Below, in pieces: positions 1-10,749 of a stretch of 64,000 bases of DNA. Location of the stretch: positions 43,457-107,456 of the forward strand of contig JABCPU010000232.1 in assembly GCA_016800925.1 (NCBI GenBank), given 5' to 3'. Source of the DNA: Suillus spraguei (Eukaryota; Basidiomycota; Agaricomycetes; Boletales; Suillaceae). Each line of letters begins with the position of its first letter. Positions within the stretch are counted from its first letter, which is position 1. Position numbers and translations under genes: made by a program. Under the pieces are notes generated by a model, which was given only the letters and a program-made list of their open reading frames with translations, had not been told where the DNA came from and did no database searches.

Positions 1-745
1 AGTTCGCAGCCTGTAGGAGTGAACTTGATCTGTGAGCCGCTCGTGCCTCTCTCTCATGTTCACGCAATTAATATGACCCTCGAGAGCCTCTGTTCGACCC
101 TCATGAACCTCCATTTCATCCTCGCGAGCCTCCCGTCATGGCATATACTAATCGGCACAGCATTCGTGCACGTGATCCTGTTGATTCAAGTGCGGCATCA
201 TATTGCCTTCTATCCTTACTCTGTCCCTTCACCGTTGTCTGCAATGTCACGCTCTTCCATCTGTGTACACGCTCGAGCACAATACAAGCTTGTCTTGTAT
301 TTGTGAATATCAGGACCAGCATGGGGTGATGATGAGTATAGATGGCCTGTTAGTAGTTAGAGAGGGACAACGAGTGTGTATTTTCTTCGTGGTTTGAATG
401 TCTTATCGTATCCCTTTCATGTTCATGGCTTCTTCGAGTTGTTAGTGTCTCTGTCCTATTCACACCAAATGAACTGTCTGTTGCACCATCATGATAGTAT
501 CGAGAATTCGCCGTGTTTGAAACATGTGTTGTAAAACATATGAACCAACTATTTTAAACAGCGAGGGTGCTGCACGGCCTCGCGCGGTTGATACCTACCC
601 TCGCGAACCTCTGGGAGTACAGAGGCAGTACACTAAGAAAAGGGCAGGGACCTCTTGTGGCAATTACAGGGAGCCTCTGTGGAGAGGCATACCTCACAGG
701 TAGGTTTGCTGCAACATAGAAACCCCACCTGATAGATCGTGAGAC
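1..745. other. No gene recognised
   Basis: Short open frames here show no recognisable domain. The interval holds a few dispersed copies of a CTCGCGAGCCTC-like word near positions 75-130 and 590-600. I see no coding signal and no transposon end. Confidence 0.5.
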
Positions 746-750
746 GGGCG

Positions 751-1465
751 CTAAAGTGCTGCCAAGGGTGTTCCGCTCACGCCCATTTTTTCATCTGGAG
801 ATACAGCCATAGTGCCTATATGTGCCCCATCACAATCCAAAGGTTTTCCTACTGGCTCTCCGTCTATTTTCCACTGCCGAATCGAACAGTCTTCTGATGC
901 GCTCAGTAAATCGCCACTGGTGCTCAAGCAGGCAAGGCTCCATATGCAGCGGGAGTGACCTTCGATAATACACTCTGGCATCAAGCTCCCTGCTGGATGT
1001 TCTGGCGTTGGTTTCTTCCACGACGTGGACCGAGTGTTGTGGTTGACGAAATAAGACCGACCGGCTGGTGAGATGTGCCATTCGCACCTGGTAACAACGA
1101 GTTGTCCAAGTGCATCTATGCTCAGCCATGAGTTCCTTGTTCCTATTGACATATGCTTCGCTCACCTAGTCGTACTCCTGGTAAAGGTCGATTCTGTGAA
1201 GCAATGGAGAGCGTGTCATCTTGATAAAATGTTATACCATCCGCCAGCTTATATGAATGCCACAGCGGAGGGAGCACCTCGTTGCCGCCTGCTTTTTTAT
1301 GAGTAAGCCAGGCATTACAATACGGTCCGTTCACCTTCCCAAATTGCATCCTGGCGGTGCTGTTCACCATATGCATATGATGGTGGATCTTCTCTGTTTT
1401 CAGTGGTCTCATACGTGCTGATGAGCCGAATAGCACTTCTCTGCCTCTGGCTGATGTGCTTGACT
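751..1465 (-). pseudogene. WW-WW-WD40 family, truncated 5' copy (copy 0)
   Basis: Reading right to left, the remains of exon 1 (about 1330-1465), exon 2 (about 1165-1290) and the start of exon 3 are recognisable by comparison with the complete copy at 4523-6767. Exon 2 keeps the LPPLW start of the first WW-like domain, but its second Trp is Gln. Exon 3 keeps a good second WW domain (CEWHIS, GRSYFVNHN, TSWKKP) and WD40 blade 1, then breaks in blade 2 at about 765. The exon 1 donor is GTGAAC instead of GTGAGT. The N-terminal exon belongs to the same divergent subtype as the copy at 15.7-17.9 kb and lacks the MAESS start. It is a 5' fragment with no propeller and is very unlikely to be functional. 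Confidence 0.8.
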
Positions 1466-2160
1466 CAGCCTCTTGGCAGGGAATGACCGTGATTGAGAAA
1501 GGACGACATGCTCTACAAACAAGTAGACGACAAGCCTTGAGATAATGCGTAAAGGAAAAGGAGAGGAGGTGGAGGTAATGAACAGACCTGTTAGGCGCTT
1601 AGATATGGTTGATGCTGTAGTTGCAAGGACATTATTGAGAACACATGCTCAGGTGGGATGCACCTCGGTTTGTTCCATCTTACTTATCGCCGTCTGCACC
1701 AAATCCATCGGCTATCAGCAAGATATGGAGCTCATAGTATCGAGCCACCGGGCCGGCGGTGATAGTCAAAATGAAATAACCATACAAATGCAGTTACACA
1801 CTCAGTCGACGCCAGGTGTGATTGGTATACGATGGTAGTATGACATCCAACAAATCACTTTCTGGGAGCCATATATGGCTCTCGCATCAAGCCAATTCAC
1901 ACACTATAAACGATGATAATTATCTTGCTTCCCTTCACAATGGGCAAAGGCAATTCATCGAGGAATTTGACTTAAGAAAGCAACAGCTCGTGAAAGCTCA
2001 GTGCGTGGCTTATGAGGATCACTTAATTCACTCCACTCCAAACACTAACATTGACCCATCCTTCGTCTAGCACCGACCCGTGGCAGAGTCCGTCGATTCT
2101 TGAAGAAGGTTAAGGACGGTGCGAACAAGTTGAGGGCGGTGAGTCCACGAGCATGAATCG
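1466..2160. other. Spacer without a recognised gene
   Basis: The left part matches the upstream flank of the WW-WD40 copies, for example the segment around 18000-18200. The rest contains short open frames with no domain I can name. An 82-codon frame at 1822-2070 has no supported function. Confidence 0.45.
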
Positions 2161-3671
2161 AACCATCCCCCCAGCGAAGGGACCTCCTCCCCGGCAAACA
2201 TCCGGATCCCGCTGTTCCCAGACCTCACAAGCAACCTCCACTTCATCGTCACTTCTTGTCTGCTTGATGACATCAACGACAAGTTTCACAGTGTTCAGCA
2301 TATTCGACAAGTGTCGATGAATGATATCCCACCAGCATTCGCAGAGCGCGACATCCGTGCTTATGTGTCCAAGAAGCTGGAAGGATTATGTTTTCAGAAA
2401 AGGCAGTTTGCAGTCTTCGCTAAGACAGCTGATAGACTTTTCGAGTGGGCGCGTCTCGCTTGTGGATACATCAAGAAGTCCCATGCTGGGTTGTCGTTAT
2501 CTCGACAGGATTGCTACAACGCTATAGTGTCACGCGACCCCACTAAAAGAAGCATGTTGTTGCACAGCATGTATGAGCTCATTTTAACAGACATCATACC
2601 AGGGATACATCTACCCATGCTCAGCATTCGCAGAAATCGCGTTTGACTGCGCTAGCGAGATTTCGCTCGGTGATGGGACAAATAATAGGACAGCTGAACC
2701 ACTTCCTTTAACTTCCCTGAACGACATGAGGCGCCATTTTCCAATGCGAGAGGACAATTTCGACGTTGAGCTTGTAGTAAACGGCATGGGCTCCCTCCTC
2801 AGCGGCACAACCAATCCATATTCCCCGATCAGACCCTTTCACGCATCCTTCCACGATTTCTCGATGGACGAACAATCCAGCGGAAAGTTTTTTTATTGGC
2901 CTGTCAAAGGCGCAACATGACCTTGCATTTGCGTCCCTTCGAGTGATGGACACAGACTTCGCTTCAATATCTGTGATTGAAAGTCGCCGTATCTAATCCT
3001 GGGCTACAAGAACGAGTCCAAAAATGTATCCCATCACATCTGTCATATTCATCTCGATTTTGGACATTGCATGTACGAACCACAAATTTCAACAAGGCGC
3101 TCGTGCAAGAAGTGAAATTGTTATTTGACCACGAGCGGCTGTTTTTCTGGCTCGAGTTACTCGCCTTGGTTAATGCACTCAGCGGTGCAGTCGCTGCCCT
3201 TCCGCCCATTGCCCAGTGGATGATGGTGAGCATACTGCTACTATATGTCAGATAAAGTGCTCATGCGCAACTACAGGGCTATCCCAAATTCAAAGATGTC
3301 TCGTCAACTGCAATGGACGTACAGAGGTTCATTCAAGTTTTCGGCGGTATGATTTTACAGAGCACGCCAGTCATCTGTATGTATCAGCACTCCCATTCTC
3401 GCCTGCCAACTCTCCGCCATCGAAAAAGTTTTCTGTACGGTTTCCGAATACTCTATATGTGGCATTCGGACGTACTATGAACTGGCCGGCTGTTCAGGCC
3501 GTGCTCAGGGGGCACACTGATTTAGCCAAGTCGGTCTCGTTCTCGCCGGACGTCACTCACATCGTCACTGGCTCTTCGGATAGGACTGTCCGGCTGTGGG
3601 ATGCAGGGACGGGGGAGCCAATTGGTGAGCCCTTGCAAGGGCACGCTTCATCAGTTTTGTCGGTCTCCTGA
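2161..3671 (+). pseudogene. NACHT-WD40 (NLR/STAND-type) pseudogene, 5'-truncated
   Basis: Scattered frames on the plus strand read in order like the C-terminal part of a basidiomycete NACHT NTPase. First comes a segment ending the NTPase core (PLFPDLTSNLHFIVTS). It is followed by the winged-helix-like stretch with AERDIRAYVSKKLEGL and ADRLFEWARLACGYI (2311-2646). Then come pieces containing MGSLLSGTTNPYSPIRPFHA (2726-2920) and NKALVQEVKLLFDHERLFFW (2977-3255). It ends with one complete WD40 repeat (HTDLAKSVSFSPDVTH to VRLWDAGTGEP). Frames change several times and the P-loop half is absent. The ORF stops in the second WD repeat at 3671. Such proteins are cytosolic receptors implicated in non-self recognition in fungi; this copy is dead. 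Confidence 0.85.
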
Positions 3672-3754
3672 ATTCTAAATGTCGAAGCAAGCAAGCAGTT
3701 AGGGGTACTCGCAAGCTTAAAAGCCTTGACGCTTGAGCTTGATGGTGCAGCGCT

Positions 3755-4012
3755 GAGTAGTCATTTGATGCACTAACAGATATCTTTCATTAGGACACAG
3801 ACAAAGGGATCTGGCGGGTTGGGTCCGTATGACCCCAAAGAACGACAAGTTCTTCCCTCAGATCAATTAACAGTACCACGTGCGAATTCTGGTACGATCG
3901 CCTGACCCGATGTGCGCGCCGCCGTCGGACCAACACAATGACCTCACTGTATACTCATGTCCCTTGATCTTGACAAGCAACTATCCACCCTGACCACACA
4001 CCTACGTCATGG
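3755..4012 (-). pseudogene. WD40 relic of the WW-WD40 family (blades 5-6)
   Basis: On the minus strand this stretch aligns by eye with the part of the complete copies encoding WD40 blades 5 and 6 (compare 16745-16970), including words such as GGACACAGACA and GTATGACCCC. Many substitutions and small deletions close every frame. It is an isolated fragment with no neighbouring exons of its own. Confidence 0.7.
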
Positions 4013-4139
4013 AGACGTGATTGGTACGGGATCGTCAAGACCGTAGGATCTTTAGAAGATTCTGTCTAATGCCCTGATGACTCTATTGTGTTGCCAATTG
4101 CGTGATCCTCTTGAATTCCTGTTGTGCTGCCGCCGTGCT

Positions 4140-4450
4140 AGCAAAAATGTACTCAAAGGCTATCCAACTGTTCAAGGCGAACTATGAAACACAATACTCG
4201 GAAGTGAGAATCCGTGTCGAGATTTCTCACTCGACACGAGCATTTGAAGGGTGTAATTCTGTACTTCAAGGCTTCAACATGTCCTGTGGTAACAAAGGGG
4301 GTGTGCTTTCTGCAAGATAGCTCTTTCTTGACAGCCATGCTAACGAGTACGAAACGACGAGTCAGTTTCAAAATAGATCGAAAACAGGACGGCTTCATCG
4401 TACATTGAAAAATCATATCAAATCACTACAGAAACTATTGAACGACAGAG
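4140..4450. repeat. Flank segment repeated at 46960-47150
   Basis: This noncoding segment, including ACGAAACGACGAGTCAGTTT, recurs just beyond the 3' end of the copy at 47155. It therefore marks how far the duplicated units extend past the gene. The two copies differ by many substitutions and small indels. Confidence 0.65.
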
Positions 4451-4522
4451 TTTAGTTACTAGATAACCTCATGACTGACTCAGACGGGACGTGGGAGAAC
4501 CACAAATAAACAACAATCCGCA

Positions 4523-6767
4523 TCACTTCACTTCATAAGAAATGTCTCCTGTCCCACCACTCGAGTCTTGCATTACGCTTTCTGCCAGACGTCCTTGAGA
4601 CACTCGCGTCATTGGCGCAGCCTGAGGTTGATTTGGTTGCGTCGAAGTGCCGGCCTCATTTCCATTTGTACATTGCATAGCTACAGCTGCTTCTGCATGG
4701 GCCACTTCTGCTGCGCCGGGAGGGGAAACGAAAATTCTCTGCAAATATGTCTATCAGGTTGTATTAAGAAGAAGCAATAAAACTACTCACATTTTTCTTT
4801 CGACCGGCGCTTACTTCAACGGTGCGTATAGAATTTCCTCCTGGAAATAGGTTGGAATTCCAATGCTGAGGTTCGAACTGGATTGATTGTGGCGCGTTTG
4901 GATGTCGAGGGCTAAAACGCAGAGAGCCGAGCAAATTGTGCCAATGAAGGGAAGACAATGGGCTCGCAGGGTGAACTGTGGGAGGTGTTGGGTTGGCATC
5001 AGCGTCCCAGAAGTCCCTGCCCTGTACCAGTGTCAGATTTCCAAGAGCGAAGAAACAAAAGAGTATACTGACATATGTCAACATACCTCCCAGTCTGTTG
5101 TTGGGTTGCTGCTTGGAGACCTGACTAGCGTGCGATATCTAACAAACGAATAAGCAAATGATTAGGGTTTTTGCAACTAATTAACATACAGCATCTCTTG
5201 ATCGTACTGAACATCCCTGGTAAAGCAGTGAGATACTACATGAAGGGAAGCACAGACGACTTGCCTTGAGCTTCGCATCAAATTCTACTTCAGCCCCAAG
5301 CTGAATTACATGCAAATTCAACTAAGAAAAGACAGCGACAATGAATAAACACACCCACATGACCATCACCTGCATGTTTGAGTGCTGCGTCCAGGCCCCA
5401 TACATATATTTTTCCATCCAAGGTACCACTGACGATATATTTTCCATCAGGGGACATGGCAACAGTCCAAACTTGGTCGTCGTGCAAGAGTGGGTCTCCG
5501 ACTGGCTGATTTGTCTTGAGGTCCCAGATGCGAACCGAGTAGTCAGCTGATGCACTAACGAGATGACTTTCATCAGGGGAAAGATACAGGGATCCTATGC
5601 CACGGATATGACCCCGAAAGACAACGAGCTCCTTCCCATCAATCAACCGCCACTGTCGGATTGTGTTATCATATGAGGCGGAGAATATGTGTGTGCCGTC
5701 CTTGGACCAACATAACGATGTCACCTCGTTGTCGTGGCCCTTTATCTCTACGAGCAGTTCGCAGTTTTTTGACGAGACGCGCATCACCTTGTCCTCCCCG
5801 CTGCTCATGAATTGGTTGCCACGTGGAGAGTATCTGACAGCGCAAACTATCCCATGGTTGGTCTCTATTGGTGGTGCTATCTGTCGGCCAGTATCAGGAT
5901 TCCAGCGTCGTATGGCCCCATCTTGTGATCCGCTTGCTATCTCCTGAGCACTGGGAGACCAATCAAGGCACAAAACCGCAGCATTATGCCCCTCCCACGG
6001 GTCGCCAACTACGCTGCCCTTCCTTATGTTCCACAACCGTAGCCTGCCATCTCCGCTTCCACTCACGACCATTGATTCATCTGGAGATATTGCTATTGAG
6101 TCTACTAGCCGTCCATCGGTGTTCCAAGGTCTCCCCACTGGCTCTCCGTCTCGCGTCCACTGACGAATTGAACCATCCCACGACGCGCTCAGTATGTTGC
6201 AACTAATGCCAAAACAGGCAAGGCTGTAAATGACTCTGGAATGACCCTTGATAATGCACTTTGGCGCCAAGCTCCCTGGTGGATGTTCTGGTATTGGTTT
6301 CTTCCATGATGTGGTCCGGGTATTGTGATTGACAAAGTACGACCGACCGAGTGGTGAGATATGCCATTCGCATCCGGGAACGAGCTGTTGAGGACAATCT
6401 ATATTCCACGATGAGTTCCTCGTTGCTACTGGCATACTCTTCGCTCACCTAGTCGCACGCCTGGTAAAGGTCTGTTCCACGAACCCATTACAAGTGTGTA
6501 ATCTTCGTAGGATATTCGACCATCCAGGAGCTTATGCTGCCCCCATTGAGGAGGAATTGCTTCATTCCCACCTGCTTCTCGTTGAGCAAGTCGGTAGCTA
6601 TCAAAATGCGGTCACTCACCTTCCCAAAGTGCATCCTGGCGATATTGTGCACCATAGCGCGGCGGATCTTTCTCCCTCATTCGACGAGGTGCGTCAACCA
6701 CCAGTGAGTTCAACATCGCTCCTCGTTCTCCATCTCTCCGTTGCACTGATGTACTTGACTCGGCCAT
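4523..6767 (-). CDS. WW-WW-WD40 protein, complete copy A
   Basis: Eight exons can be joined in frame: 6620-6767, 6449-6571, 5359-6398, 5265-5300, 5190-5216, 5073-5138, 4791-5021 and 4523-4738. The total is 1887 nt, or 628 codons plus stop. The start is MAESSTS. Exon 2 carries a divergent WW domain (W59, DGR, Y71, W81, P84). Exon 3 opens with a canonical WW domain (W102, GRSYFVNHN, W122, P125), then seven WD40 blades (about 140-430) closing with LRLW, IRRW and VRIW type strands. Exons 4 and 5 are tiny. The tail has an FWDAD block, a RRTVEV-like block, and a Gln/Thr-rich end. The intron after exon 4 uses a GC donor (AAG|GCAAGT). WW domains bind proline-rich peptides and the propeller is a docking platform, so a cytosolic or nuclear scaffold is likely. 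No catalytic domain is seen, and the true function is unknown. Confidence 0.85.
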
Positions 6768-6779
6768 GATGCTGATAAA

Positions 6780-7470
6780 GAAAACTTTAAAATGTCAGTG
6801 CTGCAATTAGACAGAACTCAATGGTATGGAAAGTGAAATGTGAATGGCGAGGAGAGATAGTGAAAGTGATGAAGATACCCGCTAATAAGTTAGCTGTATA
6901 TGCTGTGTCTGAACTTTGCAAGTGCGCTTTTTCAGCCGATAGCAGTGCTTCGAACGTCAGGGCAGTTTTATCGCCAATTTGCTGTACATTACGCCAAATT
7001 CTTCAGCGAGCGTCAAGATACAAAGATGGCTGTGAATAGTACGCCGGTCAAATGTAAGATAACTGACTGCATTTGTAATATCACACGCATGTCTGTACGA
7101 ATTTGCATTAGATGACGCCAATGCTGGAGTGACTCGCTTGTGGACTTGGAAAGCAAGTACCCCTGCCTGATGAATAGAAATGCTAGTGATGGTACCAAAC
7201 TGCGAAGTAATGTGAGGGACCTTTATATAGTGATACCGCGGTGTGAACTCACTGCTACGATGAGGCTGATGCTATGCATTTTGGATGCGGTATACAATGG
7301 GCTAAAAAGTGTCATGGTTCAACCCGACAACATTTGCATTGGCCAGAGGCTAACCTACCCTCGTCAACTGCATGCTCGACGGCTCGTGATGAGGATAATA
7401 TCGACTAATCGGAGCGATGCAATAAGGGTAGTATCGAAAGAACACTGTATATCATCGTGTTTGTCCTTAG
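6780..7470. other. Upstream flank of copy A, shared with other copies
   Basis: This region resembles the regions upstream of copies D, E, F and G (for example 31105-31860). Shared words include GAAAGCAAGTACCCCTG and the GAACTCACT stretch. A 163-codon frame at 7140-7631 exists, but it has no domain and runs into the decayed RRG7 fragment, so I do not call it a gene. Promoter elements for copy A should lie near 6770-6900. Confidence 0.55.
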
Positions 7471-7474
7471 AGGC

Positions 7475-7622
7475 CACCAGCCCAGCAAGTCAACGCCACC
7501 ATCAGGTTTTCCATCCACACATTCGAGGGACATTAAGAAAAATTCTTGAAGCAATCGAACCAACCGTTGGTAGTTGCTCGAACGCTATTCCATGCGCGCC
7601 TGTTAATAGTGTCCCGTGCATG
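7475..7622 (-). pseudogene. RRG7-like 5' fragment, decayed
   Basis: The minus strand matches the beginning of the RRG7-like gene at 18423-19100. It shows a start resembling MHRTL, then AFEQ, a Leu-rich helix and a degenerate GGVDLL block. Stops and shifts close the frame. It lies in the same divergent arrangement with an ATP19-like fragment as the intact pair, so it is the left copy of a duplicated block. Confidence 0.75.
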
Positions 7623-7754
7623 ATGGCTTAACTTCAGTACGACCTTCACATGTTTAAATCACTGGTGAAAGGCGAAATTTGGAAGTTCACAGCCTAGAAG
7701 TGACGCAGTGACAGAATCTAGGGGGTCAGTTTGTCAGACGTTGGTTCGTAGTAG

Positions 7755-8340
7755 TATGTCTCGCTTTATACATCTTACTAACTAGCTACACACCCACTCA
7801 CCGTATTGGCCTGGCTGTGCCATTAACACCGAATCTTTGACATTGAATACACTCTTCGCGACTGGCAGGGCCATGGATGCGTCCTTTAGTGGAAAGAAGG
7901 ATTCTGGCCGCATCAGAGATACCGTCGTACATCTTCAGGCAAACCTCTTGCAGGGTGCATGGAGGCTTGCACTAAATACTCAATTTTGGTGCGTTTATTC
8001 TTGCTCTCACTTACCTGCAGATACAGACTAACTGTGCGGTTTACAGTGTACCTCGCAACCTTTGTTGGAACGAGGGGGGGTTGGTACATTACATTCAGGG
8101 AAACTTATTGCAAGCACAGAAAGGCGGCTGTGCCCATACATGCTGGGCCCAGATGTGTTCATTTTTATATTCGTCTGCAGCTATAGACCGATCGTGCGGT
8201 GTTTGCTTCTACTGTGAAGAATATGAATCATACGTGTTCCATCAGGTACTGGTTGACTTATGGACCGACCAAAATAAACAGTATCGGGAACTTTACGGCG
8301 CACCCGAAAAAGTAGGATGGGGTAGTGTATTGACACACTA
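7755..8340 (+). pseudogene. ATP19-like (ATP synthase subunit k) pseudogene
   Basis: The sequence follows the intact gene at 19364-19788 segment by segment: the intron 1 remnant with TTTATACAT and TACTAACTA, the TLFATG core exon, the SGKKDSG block, intron 2, and the end exon. Part of the middle appears twice. The exon end and intron 2 are followed at 8110-8215 by a second, diverged version of the same stretch, so an internal duplication happened before or during decay. No complete frame remains. Confidence 0.75.
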
Positions 8341-8690
8341 GCACAATTACCTCGATCCCCATCGGAGGTGTCAGTGAGTACAGGGTGGTTTACCCCGACC
8401 CTTGCTAGGAAGCATGTACTGGCTTTTGTTTACTTACATGTCTTGACACCTCCTAGTTCTAATAGAATCCAATCTCGCTCACCGACCTGATACACGCCAT
8501 TGTCTTTACTGAGAGTATATAGCTCAATCTGACACTTGGCTGCTGTTGACGGTGAGTTGGATGTTAGTTCTGCGTTCGTTCGTTCTGTCTGCTTCCCCGT
8601 TGCCTTTGTTAAGTGTATATATCCACGATGCCTAAATTTCTAACTCAATTGATTTGACCCCATCTCTTTTCTACACCACCCCTCCCTATT
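8341..8690. other. Spacer left of the LINE insertion
   Basis: No gene is recognised. The 13 bases ACCCACACATGCA at 8691-8703 are the target site copied by the LINE. Confidence 0.5.
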
Positions 8691-8703
8691 ACCCACACAT
8701 GCA
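8691..8703. repeat. LINE target site duplication, left copy
   Basis: ACCCACACATGCA is repeated exactly at 15032-15044, directly after the poly-A tail. This fixes both ends of the inserted element. Confidence 0.9.
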
Positions 8704-8881
8704 AATCGCTTCTTGGACCTGAACCAGGTGGCACCCCGACTAGGACCCCGGAAACCAACCGCCAACAACGCGCTCAACAGCGCTAAGGACGCCCAGAGGC
8801 GCCCCAGCGGTCACCAGGACACCAGACAAACCGCCAAAACCCTAGACCAAGAACCAAGAACGAAGCAACAAAGCAAACAAA

Positions 8882-10747
8882 ATGCCAACAATCAACTCAA
8901 CGAGCCCGGTCACCACGACAACCACAGGTAGGGCCAACCGACAGACAGCAGCTGATAAACCTTTGCTTTCAACCAGTAGACCCATACAAGACCACATATC
9001 GGGCACAGGAACGAAGACAGATGTTGTCAACCTGAACACAGCACGAAAAATCTTGTCCATGCACGGTCTCGTAATGCCAACAGCCGGTAGCATGTTGCAA
9101 TCAATCTCGGTAGCTTTATTCGAATTTAGTATCACAGCAAATCTAGGCACCACACATACTGACATACTACGAGCAATTGCACTAATAATACAGGAAGTCG
9201 ATATGGAAATAAACATGGAAAACATCATAGAAAAAGTCAAAGCCCTAATAGGCGGACTGATTGCGACCCTAGACGAGAAAGTCAAGACATTAACAGAAAC
9301 AATAGACGCGCAAAAGAAAACAATAGAGTCGATGACGGAGGTACGCACCAACTTGAAATCATCAGCGGAAGATTTGGGAAAGATAGCTGGAAACATGAAG
9401 AGCACAATGCCACAAAGAACGAGTGATGAACAGTCTGACGGACCACGAACGTTTGCAGACGCAGCCAAAACTAACATCCCTGCCCCACTAACGAAGGTAC
9501 TAGCGAGAAGTGAGACACAGGCAAGGCAGATCCTAGTCGACAGACGATCACAGCTCTTCGCCAACTCTCTGAAAGACCTAACGGAGGCGCAACTAGTAGC
9601 AAAGGCCACCTTAGCAGTGGAGCAAATGTCAAAGGAGAAAGTCGTACTTCCAACATCAATCAACTTCATCTCAGCACGCCGTCTCCCTCATGGAGGAGTC
9701 CTTTACGAGCTCAACTCACCCGAGGCAGCAGAGTGGTTCAATGTGGCAGCAAACCAAGGATACTTCCTGGAACACTTCAGAGCGGAAATAGTGATCAAGG
9801 AGCGAACGCACAACGTTATAGTGGAAAATGTACCAGTAACCTTTGTACCCAACAACCCAGCAGCACTAGCGGACGTCGAGAAGAAGGCGGGCTTGAAACC
9901 AAAAATGATTAGCAAGGCGCGATACATCAAACCGGAAGCAAGGCACAAACCAGGACAACGAACAGCCCACATAATAGTGACCTTTAACTCCAAGGAGGGA
10001 GCAAATCAAGCCATCAAGTTCGGCCTGACAATCGAAGGTAAGAAAGTATATGGAAGAAAGCTAATACCAGAACCGACCAGATGCCTCAAATGCCACTCGT
10101 TCGAAAACACTCACATGGCCACAGAATGCCCACAGGAACAGGAGACGTGCGGTACATGCGGGGAACACCACCGAACAGCCGCGTGCCAAGTCACAGATCA
10201 AAACAAGTTCTTCTGCAGGAACTGCAAAGTGAAGGGCCACGCGGCCTGGAGTCGACAATGCCCGACGTTCATGAAGAAGTGGGATGGACACAAGAACCGC
10301 AATGAAGACGCTAAGTACCGATTTTTCCTCACAGAAGACCCTCTTACCTGGGAACCACTAACGAGTCAAAATTTTGAAGAGAACAACGAGACAGCCCCAA
10401 TATGGCAGCAAGCGACGGAGGATCATCAACCACAACGATACCCACCACCAAGAAACAGAGCAGAACATGGACGGCCCACCAACAACAACAACAACCAAGA
10501 ACGCGAGGAACGGAACCTCAACAACAGGAACGCCAACCGAATCCCATTGGGAGGTCAATCCCGAATCCCAGAAGCATGGCAGATGACAAGACCTCAAGCA
10601 GACCACCGAACACAATGGAAACCACCCACCCAAGAAGAGACCGAAACGCAATCAACACCTCCAAGATGGTCTAGCTCCCCTTACGGCTCCCCCCACGAAC
10701 CCTACAGCCCACAAAGAGGGTGGGACCAGGACCATGCCAGAAACTAG
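8882..10747 (+). CDS. LINE ORF1, Gag-like nucleic-acid-binding protein
   Basis: The frame is 621 codons and starts at ATG 8882 with MPTINSTSPV. It contains a coiled-coil-prone Glu/Lys-rich stretch around residues 100-175 (LDEKVKTLTETIDAQKK). From about residue 401 there are three consecutive zinc knuckles: C-x2-C-x6-H-x4-C, a shorter C-x2-C-x3-H-x4-C, and C-x2-C-x4-H-x6-C. The C-terminus is rich in Asn, Gln, Pro and Arg. This is the usual plan of ORF1 proteins that coat the element RNA. The stop at 10745-10747 is only two bases before the ORF2 start at 10750, which suggests translation re-initiation or readthrough coupling. No internal stop is seen. Confidence 0.9.
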   Translation: MPTINSTSPVTTTTTGRANRQTAADKPLLSTSRPIQDHISGTGTKTDVVNLNTARKILSMHGLVMPTAGSMLQSISVALFEFSITANLGTTHTDILRAIALIIQEVDMEINMENIIEKVKALIGGLIATLDEKVKTLTETIDAQKKTIESMTEVRTNLKSSAEDLGKIAGNMKSTMPQRTSDEQSDGPRTFADAAKTNIPAPLTKVLARSETQARQILVDRRSQLFANSLKDLTEAQLVAKATLAVEQMSKEKVVLPTSINFISARRLPHGGVLYELNSPEAAEWFNVAANQGYFLEHFRAEIVIKERTHNVIVENVPVTFVPNNPAALADVEKKAGLKPKMISKARYIKPEARHKPGQRTAHIIVTFNSKEGANQAIKFGLTIEGKKVYGRKLIPEPTRCLKCHSFENTHMATECPQEQETCGTCGEHHRTAACQVTDQNKFFCRNCKVKGHAAWSRQCPTFMKKWDGHKNRNEDAKYRFFLTEDPLTWEPLTSQNFEENNETAPIWQQATEDHQPQRYPPPRNRAEHGRPTNNNNNQEREERNLNNRNANRIPLGGQSRIPEAWQMTRPQADHRTQWKPPTQEETETQSTPPRWSSSPYGSPHEPYSPQRGWDQDHARN

Positions 10748-10749
10748 TG

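Noticed and set aside
7140..7631. 163-codon plus-strand open frame
   Set aside because: It overlaps duplicated noncoding flank and the antisense of the RRG7 fragment, and has no domain. Its homologous region at 31440-31860 is not open.
9240..9345. Coiled-coil stretch as an independent gene
   Set aside because: It is internal to LINE ORF1 and in the same frame.
8842..9669. 275-codon minus-strand frame
   Set aside because: It is antisense to LINE ORF1, with composition mirroring the Lys/Glu-rich plus strand; it is a shadow.
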